A DNA stretch of 64,000 bases. Origin: Nerophis ophidion. Lineage: Eukaryota; Chordata; Actinopteri; Syngnathiformes; Syngnathidae. Position numbers and translations under genes: made by a program. Position 1 is the stretch's first letter. Each line of letters opens with the position of its first letter. The stretch covers positions 22,796,979 through 22,860,978 of the forward strand of contig NC_084634.1 of NCBI RefSeq assembly GCF_033978795.1, given 5' to 3'. Shown piece after piece: positions 44,536-53,765 of the stretch. The notes below the pieces were generated by a model, which searched no databases, had not been told where the DNA came from, and worked only from the letters and a program-made list of their open reading frames with translations.

Positions 44536-46340
44536 ATCAATCAATCAATCAATGATTATTTATATAGCCGTAAATCAGTGGTTCTCAAATGGGGGTACGT
44601 GTAACCCTGGGGGTACTTGAAGGTATGCCAAGGGGTACGTGAGATTTTTTTTTTAATATTGTAAAAATAGCAACAATTTAAAAATCATTTATAAATATAT
44701 TTATTGATTAATTCTTCAACAAAATATGAATTTAGGTTCATAAACTTTGGAAAGAAATGCAACAATGCAATATTCAGTGTTGACAGCTAGATTTGTTCCA
44801 TAAATATTGATGTTAAAGATTTCTTTTTTTGTGAAGCAATGTTTAGAATTAAGTTCATGAATCCAAATGGACCTCTATTACAATCCCCAAAGAGGGCACT
44901 TTAAGTTGATGATTACTTCTATCTGTGCAAATCTTTATTTATAATTTAATCACTTGTTTATTTTACAACAAGTTTTTAGTATTTTTATATATTTTTTTCC
45001 AAATAGTTCAAGAAAGAACACTGCAAATGAGCAATATTTTGCACAGTTATACAATTTAATAAATCAGAAACTGATGACACAGTGTTGTATTTTACTTCTT
45101 TATCTCTTTTTTTCATCCAAAAATGCTTTACTCTGATTATGGGGTACTTGAATTTAAAAAATGTTCACAGGGGGTACATCACTGAAAAAAGGTTGAGAAC
45201 CTCTGCCCGAAATCACTAGTGTCTCAAAGGGCTGCACAAACCACAACACCAAACCACAACGACATCCTCGGTAGAGCCCACATAAGGGCAAGGAAAACTC
45301 ACACTCAGTGGGACGTCGGTGACAATGATGACTATGAGAAACCTTGTAGAGGACCGCATATGTGGGCAACCCTCCCCCCCTCAAGGGGAAGCGAAAGCAA
45401 TGGATGTCGAGCGGGTCTAACATGATACTGTGAAAGTTCAACCATAGAGGATCCAACACAACCGTGAGAGTCCAGTCCAAAGTGGATCCAACACAGCAGA
45501 GGGAGTCCCGTCCATAGTGGAGTCAGCAGGAAACCACCCAAGCGGAGGCGGATCAGCAGCGCAGAGATGTCCCAGCCAATACACAGGCGAGCGGTCCATC
45601 CTGGGTCCTGACTCAGGACAGCCAGCACCTCATCCATGGCCACCGGACCGGACCCCCTCCAGTGGGACAGAGGAGAAAAAGAAAAGAAACGGCAGATCAA
45701 CTGGTCTAAAAAGGGAGTCTATTTAAAGGCTACAGTATACAAATGAGTTTTAAGGTGAGACTTAAATGTTTCTACGGAGGTGGCATCTCAAACTGTTACA
45801 GGGAGGGCATTCCAGAGTACTGGAGCTCGAACGGAAAACGCTCTATACCCCGCAGACTTTTTTTGGGCTCTGGGAGTCACTAATAAGCCGGAGTCCTTTG
45901 AACACAGATTTCTTGCCGGGACCATATGGTACAATACAATCGGCAAGATAGGCTGCAGCTACACCGTGTAGTATTTCAAACGTAAGTAGTAAAACCTTAA
46001 AGTCACATCTTAAGTGCGCAGGAAGCCAGTGCAGGTGAGCCAGTATAGGCCTAATGTGATCAAACGTTCTTGTTCTTGTCAAAAGTCTAGCAGCCACATT
46101 TTGTACCAACTGTAATCTTTTAATGCTGGACATGGGGAGACCCGAAAATAATACGTTACAGTAATCGAGACGAGACGTAACAAACGCATAGATAATGATC
46201 TCAGCGTAGTTAATGGACGAAATGGAGCGAATTTTAGCGATATTACAGAGATGAAAGAAGCCCGTTTTAGTAACGCTTTTAATGTGTGACTCAAAGGAGA
46301 GAGTTGGGTCAAAGATAATACCCAGATTCTTTACCGAGTC
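44536..46340 (-). mobile_element. LINE, 5'-truncated, with R5 tail, split by a hAT
   Basis: 3' end at 44536 (CAATCAATCAATGATTATTT), then after the hAT (44576-45205) the rest of the tail, the 3' UTR and an RT C-terminal ORF. It abuts a second copy of the same LINE at 46341. Confidence 0.85.
44576..45205 (+). mobile_element. hAT MITE, family H2 (630 bp)
   Basis: Starts CAGTGGTTCTCAAATGGGGG and ends AAAGGTTGAGAACCTCTG. Flanks CCGTAAAT and CCCGAAAT (6 of 8 matching) lie in the LINE tail, whose uninterrupted form is seen at 58090 and 61470. Interior AT-rich, non-coding. A second copy lies at 46437-47540. Confidence 0.85.
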
Positions 46341-46361
46341 GCCGGACCGGACCCCCTCCAC
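45843..46361 (-). pseudogene. LINE reverse transcriptase C-terminal region
   Basis: 172 codons open without interruption. Contains VKNLGIIFDPTLSFESHIKS, FHLCNIAKIRSI, AFVTSRLDYCNVLFSGLP, RLQLVQNVAARLLTRTRTFD and LAHLHWLPAHLRCDFKVLLL, the signature after the RT palm of many fish L2/CR1-type LINEs. The catalytic palm and endonuclease are absent because the copy is 5'-truncated. The first 7 residues come from the junction at 46341. The better-preserved frame suggests a younger copy than 32438-33127. Confidence 0.85.
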
Positions 46362-46578
46362 AAGGGAGAGTGGGACAGAGGAGAAAAAGAAAATAAACAG
46401 CAGATCAACTGGTCTAAAAAAGGAGTCTATTTAAAGGTTCAAACTTTTTTCAGTGATGTGACCCATGTGAGTTTTTTTTTTTAATTCAAGTACCCCCTAA
46501 TCAGAGCAAAGCATTTTTGGTTGGAAAAAAAAGAGATAAAGAAGTAAAATACAGCACTATGTCATCAGTTTGTGATTA

Positions 46579-46965
46579 TCCATCCATCCATCCATTTACT
46601 ACCGCTTATTCCCTTTCGGGGTCGCGGGGGGCGCTGGCGCCTATCTCAGCTACAATCGGGCGGAAGGCAGGGTACACCCTGGACAAGTCGCCACCTCATC
46701 ACAGGGCCAACACAGATAGACAGACAACATTCACACTCACATTCACACACTAGGGCCAATTTAGTGTTGCCAATCAACCTATCCCCAGGTGCATGTCTTT
46801 GGAAGTGGGAGGAAGCCGGAGTACCCGGAGGGAACCCACGCATTCACGGGGAGAACATGCAAACTCCACACAGAAAGATCCCGAGCCTGGATTTGAACCC
46901 AGGACTGCAGGAACTTCGTATTGTGAGGCAGACGCACTAACCCCTCTGCCACCGTGAAGCCCCAA
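46579..46965 (-). mobile_element. full-length tRNA-derived SINE (type S3)
   Basis: 387 bases flanked by a perfect 10-bp duplication TTTGTGATTA (46569-46578 and 46966-46975). In reverse the head reads GGGGCTTCACGGTGGCAGAG...GTTAGTGCGTCTGCC (A-box-like) with B-box-like GGGTTCAAATCC. The body ends in CGCCCGATTGTAGCTGAGAT...GGGAATAAGCGGTAG and a GGATGGATGG tail. That tail type fits mobilisation by an RTE-like LINE (inference). Confidence 0.9.
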
Positions 46966-47043
46966 TTTGTGATTAATTACATTATATAACAGTGCAAAAT
47001 ATTGCTCATTTGTAGTGGTCTTTCTTGAACTATTTGGAAAAAT

Positions 47044-47117
47044 AGCTGAGATAGGCGCCAGCGCCCCCCGCGACCCCAAAAGGGAATAAGCGGTAGAAAA
47101 TGGATGGATGGATGGAT
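47044..47117 (+). mobile_element. S3 SINE 3' end only
   Basis: TAGCTGAGATAGGCGCCAGC...GGAATAAGCGGTAGAAAATG plus GGATGGATGG, a strongly 5'-truncated insertion. Confidence 0.85.
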
Positions 47118-47945
47118 ATAAAAATAACAAAAAAATTGTTGAAAAAAAAACAAGTGATTCAATTATGAATAAAGATTTCTACCCATAGAAGTAATCATCA
47201 ACTTAAAGTGCCCTCTTTGGGGATTGTAATAGAAATCCATCTGGATTCATGAACTTAATTCTAAACATTTCTTTACAAAAAAATAAATCTTTAACATCAA
47301 TATTTATGGAACTTGTCCACAAAAAATCTAGCTGTCAACATTGAATATTACATTGTTGCATTTCTTTTCACAGTTTATGAACTTACATTCATATTTTGTT
47401 GAAGTATTATTCAATAAATATATTTACAAAGGATTTTTTAATTGTTGCCATTTTTAGAATATTTGAAAAAAAATCTTACGTACCCCTTGGCATACCTTCA
47501 AGTACCCCCAGGGGTACGCGTACCCCACATTTGAGAACCACTGGGCTAGAGTACACAAATGAGTTTTAAGGTGAGACTTAAATGCTTCTACTGAAGTAGC
47601 ATCTCGAACTGTTACCGGGAGGGCATTCCAGAGTACTGGAGCCCGAACGGAAAACGATCTATAGCCCGCAGACATTTTTTGGGCTCTGGGAATCACTAAT
47701 AAGCCGGAGTCCTTTGAACGCAGATTTCTGAAATAATATGAAAAATGAAATAATAATTATGTCGTTTTTTAATAGCAATTGTACATCATTCCTGTGTGTT
47801 CATTAAAAAAAACAGTTGATAACTATTTGTATTTAAATAACATTATTGATGTATTGATGTACAATCCAAACAATTTGTCAACTTGCTATATCCGGGCTTT
47901 GTATTTTGTCGGCGTGTAAATAAAGTTTCGTCATTTTGAACCATC

Positions 47946-48051
47946 ATGGCGGCACATATTTTTTCTACCTTCCCAGCATCTGCAAGATGCTTGTTGGCGT
48001 TTGTCCCTTTAAGTTATGTTCCTGCTTTACGAAATACATGTCAGGCAAAAG
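47946..48051 (+). CDS. afg1l: afg1l coding exon 1
   Basis: ATG at 47946, 35 codons plus one base: MAAHIFSTFPASARCLLAFV...PALRNTCQAK, ending at AAAG|GTAAAT (phase 1). The segment is rich in Ala, Ser, Arg and hydrophobics without acids, as in a mitochondrial presequence. AFG1L (LACE1, yeast Afg1) is a mitochondrial AAA-type ATPase linked to inner-membrane proteostasis. The identity of exon 1 rests on exon 2 and synteny, because presequences are not conserved. Confidence 0.85.
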
Positions 48052-48146
48052 GTAAATGAACACAACTTAACAGCTTTATTGACCGTAGCTATTCGTATTC
48101 ATCATTTCGTGGTAGCGATGCATTGTCTGTGTTGTCACTTTTCAAG
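48052..48146 (+). other. afg1l: afg1l intron 1 (95 bp)
   Basis: GTAAAT donor and TTTTCAAG acceptor, phase 1. Very short compared with every other intron in the window. Confidence 0.85.
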
Positions 48147-48370
48147 GCTGCTTGAGCTGGCGGAAGCACTTTTCCACGGCGACTTCTTGCAGAAGTGTGG
48201 CCCAATACGAACGCCTGGTTCAGTGTGGATCTTTGAAGGAAGATGCTCTGCAGCGGCATGTTCTCCAGCGCCTGGAGCACCTGCAGAAGTCTCTGCAAAA
48301 CTACAATAACAAACCCTACGTGAGCCCACCTCCCGTCCGAATACACCCTGACTGTGATAAGATCAATCAG
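48147..48370 (+). CDS. afg1l: afg1l coding exon 2
   Basis: Two bases complete a Gly codon, then 74 codons to CAG|GTATGC (phase 0): CLSWRKHFSTATSC, then SVAQYERLVQCGSLKEDALQ, RHVLQRLEHLQKSLQNYN, and PPPVRIHPDCDKINQ. The YE-L-x-GSLK-D-x-QR-V-x-L-x-L stretch matches the region before the Walker A motif of AFG1-family ATPases (human: YDFLIKAHELKDDEHQRRVI). The exon carrying GLYVYGDVGTGKT must follow but is not found before 64000. Confidence 0.9.
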
Positions 48371-49155
48371 GTATGCAATTATTTATATGGAACTATTGTA
48401 TTATAACTTAGACCCATTTGTATTAAAGGGGAACATGATTACAATTTCAGAAGGGTTAAAACCAATACAAATCAGTTTCCGGTGGCTTATTTTATTTTTC
48501 GAAGTTTTTTTCAAAATTTTACCCACCACACAAATCCCGAAAAAAAAGCTTCAAAGTGCCTGATTTTCACCATCGCTATATCCACCCGTCCATTTTCCTG
48601 TGACGTCACTGCGTGATGCCAATACAAACAAACATGGTGGATAGAACAGAAAGATATAGCGACATTAGCTCGGATTCAGACTCAGATTTCAGCGGCTTAA
48701 AGGCCTACTGAAACCCACTACTACCGACCACGCAGTCTGATAGTTTATATATCAATGATGAAATAATAACATTGCAACACATGCCAATACAACCTTTTTA
48801 GTTTACTAAATTTTAATTTTAAATTTCCCGCAAAGTGTCCTGTTGAAAACGTCACGGAATGATGACGTGTACGCGTGACGTCACGGACTGTTAGGAAATA
48901 TTAGCGCTGCGCACACACACACAGCTAAAAGTCGTCTGCTTTAACCGCATAATTACACAGTATTTTGGACATCTGTGTTGCTGAATCTTTTGCAATTTGT
49001 TCAATTAACAATGGAGGAGTCAAAGTAGAAAGATGGAGTTGGGAAGCTTTAGCCCAGGGGTCGGGAACCTTTTTGGCGGAGAGAGCCAAGAAAGCCAAAT
49101 ATTTTAAAATGTATTTCCGTGAGAGCCGTATAATATTTTTAACACTGAATACAAC

Positions 49156-49339
49156 TGTCAGGTTCAAACACTGATGACATCTATTAAACAGACAAGAAGC
49201 AAGGAATTAAAAAGAGACTGGATTCAATTTAGCTCAATGAGGAGAAACGCGTAAACCTGTACCTTGTACAGGGTCGTCCCACGCTCTGACAAGAGAATTC
49301 TACGCCTCCTCTTTTATTTGGACTATCCCTGAATTCACA
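49156..49339. mobile_element. very short solo LTR-like insertion (184 bp)
   Basis: Starts TGTCAGGTTCAAACACTGAT and ends GACTATCCCTGAATTCACA, that is TG...CA, flanked by CAAC on both sides. Other H1 copies read AATACAACTAAATG without it. The size fits a small LTR or TRIM. No internal genes, so the class is inferred. Confidence 0.65.
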
Positions 49340-49397
49340 CAACTAAATGCGTACATCTCTTATTCATTTTGATAACATTGTTATTCTGAAGGTAACC

Positions 49398-51292
49398 ATC
49401 CATCCATCCATCCATCCATCTTCTTCCGTTTATCCGAGGTCGGGACGCGGGGGCAACAGCCTAAGCAGGGAAACCCAGACTTCCCTCTCCCCAGCCACTT
49501 CGTCTAGCTCTTCCCGGAGGATCCTGAGGTGTTCCCAGGCCACCCGGGAGACATAGTCTTCCCAACGTGTCCTGGGTCTTCCCCGTGGCCTCCTACCGGT
49601 TGGACGTGCCCCAAACACCTCCTTAGGGAGGCGTTCGGGTGGCATACTGACCAGATGCCTGAACCACCTCATCTGGCTCCTCTCGATGTGAAGGAGCAGC
49701 GGCTTTAATTTGAGTCCCTCCCGGATGACAGAGCTTCTCACCCTATCTCTAAGGGAGAGCCCCGCCACACGGCGGAGGAAACTCATTTCGGCCGCTTGTA
49801 CCCGTGATCTTATCCTTTCGGTCATGACCCAAAGCTCATGACCATAGGTGAGGATGGGAACGTAGATCGACCGGTAAATTGAGAGCTTTGCCTTCCGGCT
49901 CAGCTCCTTCTTCACCACAACGGATCGGTACAACGTCCGCATTACTGAAGACGCCGCACCGATCCGCCTGTCGATCTCACAATCCACTCTTCGACCACTT
50001 GTGAACAAAACTCCTAGGTACTTGAACTCCTCCACTTGGGGCAGGGTCTCCTCCCCAACCCGGAGATGGAATTCCACCCTTTTCCGGGCGAGAACCATGG
50101 ACTCGGACTTGGAGGTGCTGATCCTCATTCCGGTCGCTTCACACTCTGCTGCGAACCGATCCAGTGAGAGCTGAAGATCCCGGTCAGATGAAGCCATCAG
50201 GACCACATCATTTGCAAAAAGCAGAGAGCTAATCCTGCGGTCACCAAACCGGAACCCCTCTACGCCTTGACTGCGCCTAGAAATTCTGTCCATAAAAGTT
50301 ATGAACAGAATCGGTGACAAAAGACAGCCTTGGCGGGGTCCAACACTCACTGGAAATGTGTTCGACTTACTGCCAGCAATGCGGACCAAGCTCTGGCACT
50401 GATCGTATAGGGAGCGGACCGCCACAATAAGACAGTCTGATACCCCAAACTCTCTGAGCACTCCCCACAGGACTTCCCGAGGGACACGGTCGAATGCCTT
50501 CTCCAAGTCCACAAAGCACATGTAGACTGGTTGGGCAAACTCCCATGCACCATCAAGAACCCTGCGGAGAGTATAGAGCTGGTCCACAGTTCCACGACCA
50601 GGACGAAAACCACACTGTTCCTCCTGAATCCGAGGTTCGACTATCCGGCGTAGCCTCCTCTCCAGTACAACTGAATAAACCTTACCGGGAAGGCTGAGGG
50701 GTGTGATCCCACGATAGTTGGAACACACCCTCCGGTCCCCCTTCTTAAAGAGAGGAACCACCACCCCGGTCTGCCAATCCAGAGGTACCGCCCCCGATGT
50801 CCACGCGATGCTGCAGAGTCTTGTCAACCAAGACAGCCCCACAGCATCCAAAACCTTAAGGAACTCCGGGCGGACCTCATCCACCCCTGGGGCCTTGCCA
50901 CCGAGGCGCTTTTTAACTACCTCAGCGACATCAGCCCCAGGAGAGTCCACCACAGATTCCCCAGGCACCGCTTCCTCAGAGGAAGACGTGTTGGTGGGAT
51001 TGAGGAGGTCTTCGAAGTTTTCCTTCCACCTATCCACAACATCCGCAGTCGAGGTCAGCAGAATACCATCCGCACCATACACGGTGTTGATAGTGCACTG
51101 CTTCCCCTTCCTGAGGCGGCGGACGGTGGTCCAGAATCGCTTCGAAGCCGTCTGGAAGTCGTTTTCCATGGCTTCCCCGAACTCCTCCCATGTCCGAGTT
51201 TTTGCCTCAGCGACCGCTGAAGCTGCACACCGCTTGGCCTGTCGGTACCTGTCCACTGCCTCCGGGTCCTATGAGCCAAAAGGACCCGATAG
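49398..51292 (-). mobile_element. 5'-truncated RTE-type LINE (Rex3/Expander-like)
   Basis: The minus-strand 3' end carries the GGATGGATGG tail (CATC units from 49398). A perfect 10-bp target duplication GAAGGTAACC is at 49388-49397 and 51293-51302. It contains the 608-codon RT ORF. The endonuclease domain is missing. Confidence 0.92.
49430..51256 (-). pseudogene. RTE LINE reverse transcriptase, uninterrupted but partial
   Basis: 608 codons without a stop. Order: connector (KRFWTTVRRLRKGKQ), GGKAPGVDEVRPEFLKV, VVVPLFKKGDRRVCSNYRGI, FRPGRGTVDQL, motif A CFVDLEKAFDRVP, motif B RQGCLLSPILF, motif C LLFANDVVLMAS, then the C-terminal LRRVAGLSLRDRVRSS and GRPRTRWEDYV. Motif C normally reads F/Y-A-D-D; here the first catalytic Asp is Asn (GAT to AAT), so polymerisation should be lost. 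With the 5' truncation this is a dead but young copy. Confidence 0.92.
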
Positions 51293-52290
51293 GAAGGTAA
51301 CCAATAATAAATAAAATACTTTTAACCATTAATCCGACTTCTTGAACAGGTGCGATAGAAACGGATGGATGGATTAAAATGCATGAGAATGTTTTATATT
51401 TTGAACGTTATTTTTAACACTGTGATTACCAGCGAAATTATTAATGACTTATCGTGTTAAGCAACATCAACAAAGATTTATCTGAGAGCCAGATGCAGTC
51501 ATCAAAAGAGCCACATCTTGCTCGAGAGCCAGAGGTTCCCTACCCCTGCTTTAGCCTTTAGCCACACAAACACACGGTGATTCTTTGTTTAAAATTCCCG
51601 GAGGTGAAACTTTACTATGGATCAGAGCGGTCAAGCGAACATGTCAACCAGCAGTTTTCGGTGAGAATATTTGTGGTAAAAAGTCGCCACTTACCAGAGA
51701 TCAGCTGAGCTTGTGCCATCCGTACAGCTGCCGTCGACTTCCATCAGACACTGGCCTCAAGACACCTGTGGATACACCTCTCCGACTATCAGGTACTATT
51801 AAACTCACTAAAACACTAGTAACACAATAGAAAGATAAGGGATTTCCCAGAATTACCCTAGTAAATGTGTCTAAAAACATCTGAATCCGTCCAAACGCAA
51901 TCGCGTTTTTTTTTTTTTTTTACTTTTTTTGGTTTTTGTTTTTTTCTGGTCCGTCGCTATCAATATTCTCAAACACGAATCTTTCATCCTCGCTCAAATT
52001 AATGGGTAAATTGTCATTTTCTCAGTCTGAATAGCTCTTTTTGTTGGAGGCTCCCATTAAAAACAATGTGAGGATGTGAGGAGTCATCAACGGGTGACGT
52101 CATCGTCTGCGACTTCCGGTAGAGGCAGGGCTTTTCTGTTAGCGACCAAAAGTTGCGAACTTTATCGTCGATATTATCTACTAAATCCTTTCAGCAAAAA
52201 ATATGACAATATCGCGAAATGATCAAGTATGACACATAGAATGGACCTGCTATTCCCGTTTGAATAAGTACATCTCATTTCAGTAGGCCT

Positions 52291-52416
52291 TTAAAGGCCT
52301 ACTGAAACCCACTACTACCGACCACACAGTCTGATAGTTTATATATCAATTATGAAATCTTAACATTGCAACACATGCCAATACGGCCTTTAAAGTTTAC
52401 TAAATTACAATTTTAA
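52291..52416 (+). mobile_element. 126-bp stub of a P1 element (A2)
   Basis: TTAAAGGCCTACTGAAACCC...ATGCCAATACGGCC...CTAAATTACAATTTTAA. Identical in layout to the first 120 bases of A1, ending at a TTAA that is internal in complete copies. Confidence 0.85.
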
Positions 52417-53484
52417 AGGCCTACTGAACTGAGATTTTCTTATTCAAACGGGGATAGCAGGTCCATTCTATGTGTCACACTTGATCATTTCGCGATATTG
52501 CCATATTTTTGCTGAAAGGATTTAGTAGAGAACATCCACGATAAAGTTCGCAACTTTTGGTCGCTAACAGAAAAGCCCTGCCTTACTGGAAGTCGCAGAC
52601 GATGACGTCACCCGTTGATGGCTCCTCACATCCTCACATTGTTTTTAATGGGAGCCTCCAACAAAAAGAGCTATTCGGACCGAGAAAATGACAATTTCCC
52701 CATTATTTGAGCAAGGATGAAAGATTCGTGTTTAAGGATATTGACAGCGACGGACTAGGAAAAAAAATAAATTAAAACTTAAAAAACGCGATTGCATTGG
52801 GACGGATTCAGATGTTTTTAGACACATTTACTAGGATAATTCCGGGAAATCCCTTATCTTTCTATTGTGTTGCTAGTGTTTTAGTGAGTTTAACAGTACA
52901 GTCGGAGGTGTGTGTCCACGGGTGTCTTGACGCCAGTGTCTCAGGGAAGTCGACGGCACCTTTATGGACGGCGCAAGCTCAGCTGATCTCCGGTAAGAAG
53001 CGACTTTTTACCACAATTTTCTTACCAAAACCTGCTGGTTGACATTTGGTCGGAATCCATGTTCGCTTGACCGCGAAAAATCCTCCGGGATATTTAAACA
53101 AGGAATCGCCGTGTGTTCGTGTGGCTAAAGGATAAAGCTTCCCAACTCCATCTTTCTACTTTGACTTCTCCAATATTATTTGAACAATTTGCAAAAGATT
53201 CAGCAACACAGATCTCCAAAATACTGTGTAATTATGCCGTTAAAGCAGACGACTATTAGCTGTGTGTTTGTGCAGCGCTCATATTTCCTAACAGTCCGTG
53301 ACGTAACGCATACACGTCATCATTACGCGACGTTTTCAAGAAGAAACTCCCGGGAAATGTAAAATTGCAATTTAGTAAACTAAAAAGGCTGTATTGGCAT
53401 GTGTTGCAATGTTAATATTTCATCATTGATATATAAACTATCAGACTGCGTGGTGGGTAGTAGTGGGTTTCAGTAGGCCTTTAA
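52413..53484 (-). mobile_element. P1 (TTAA) element, copy B, inverted relative to A1
   Basis: Starts TTAAAGGCCTACTGAACTGA and ends GTTTCAGTAGGCCTTTAA. 1072 bases without insertions, so a good reference copy. Contains GCAAGGATGAAAGATTCGTG and CCCTTATCTTTCTATTGTGT in the middle. No intact ORF. Confidence 0.88.
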
Positions 53485-53765
53485 AATGAGCAAAATACGT
53501 AAATATTCCATGTTATTATGAACGTGGCTGTTACTACATTACATGTATAATTATAGCATGTGTATAGTTCGTTGATAAAAGTTTTTAGAGCATTTTATAG
53601 GCGCAATAGGTCGATTTATTGTAAGCTGTAAGCTATCCATTGTAAGCTGTAAGTATATTTACGAGTTAGAATGCATTAAATTAAATTAAATTAAATGTTT
53701 TTGTTTTACATAAGGATTGTAAATGATAGGCAAAATAATCCCCAAAATGTGCAGTTGCCCTTTAA

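Larger units (their letters stand above)
46437..47540 (-). mobile_element. hAT MITE, family H2, carrying two S3 SINE insertions
   Basis: Ends with ACCCCACATTTGAGAACCAC-TG at the right. The interior is the reverse of 44576-45205 (for example CAACTTAAAGTGCCCTCTTT). The left end is worn. S3 SINEs are inserted at 46579-46965 and 47044-47117, and the copy at 44576 shows both empty sites. Confidence 0.8.
46341..47727 (-). mobile_element. second copy of the same LINE, split by a hAT
   Basis: 46341-46436 (GCCGGACCGGACCCCCTCCA...GATCAACTGGTCTAAAAAAG) repeats 45643-45727. After the hAT, 47541-47727 (AGAGTACACAAATGAGTTTT...GAGGGCATTCCAGAGTACTG) repeats 45735-45925. So this is one insertion interrupted by H2. 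Confidence 0.8.
44117..47945. promoter_or_regulatory. divergent snx3 / afg1l upstream region
   Basis: The two start codons face away from each other, 3.8 kb apart. The TE-free parts are 44117-44530 next to snx3 and about 47730-47945 next to afg1l. An ETS/GABP-like CACTTCCGGT is at 44383-44392 and a second TTCCGG at 44180. ATCATGGCGGC at the afg1l start is YY1-like. No TATA box stands out. The middle is LINE and hAT sequence, so each gene probably has its own core promoter. Confidence 0.55.
49055..51548 (+). mobile_element. hAT MITE, family H1, with solo LTR and LINE inside
   Basis: Ends CAGGGGTCGGGAACCTTTTT and AGGTTCCCTACCCCTG. A perfect 8-bp duplication CTTTAGCC is at 49047-49054 and 51549-51556. 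It contains the LTR-like insert 49156-49339 and the RTE LINE 49398-51292. Confidence 0.95.
48697..52294 (+). mobile_element. P1 (TTAA) element, copy A1, containing a hAT
   Basis: Starts TTAAAGGCCTACTGAAACCC and ends CATTTCAGTAGGCCTTTAA. Without the hAT (49055-51548 plus duplication) it is about 1.1 kb. Its ends are the same as the copies at 36152, 41721 and 52413. Confidence 0.88.
48423..53765 (+). mobile_element. outer TTAA-ended MITE (family P2), split by a P1 array
   Basis: The left end TTAAAGGGGAACATGATTAC begins at 48423. The right end AAATGTGCAGTTGCCCTTTAA ends at 53765, an inverted match. The left arm contains a short acidic coding-like stretch (48635-48695, MVDRTERYSDISSDSDSDF) that recalls piggyBac N-termini. 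It is cut at a TTAA (48697-48700) and resumes after TTAA at 53481-53484. Confidence 0.75.

Noticed and set aside
48628..48700. ATG with an acidic frame after afg1l exon 2 as a separate gene
   Set aside because: It belongs to the left arm of a TTAA-ended repeat and ends where another element is inserted.
49347..49556. Small plus-strand frame starting near the CATC units
   Set aside because: It spans the junction of H1, target duplication and LINE tail; an artefact.
50718..51314. 198-codon plus-strand frame
   Set aside because: It is the antisense shadow of the LINE reverse transcriptase, which has all the conserved motifs.
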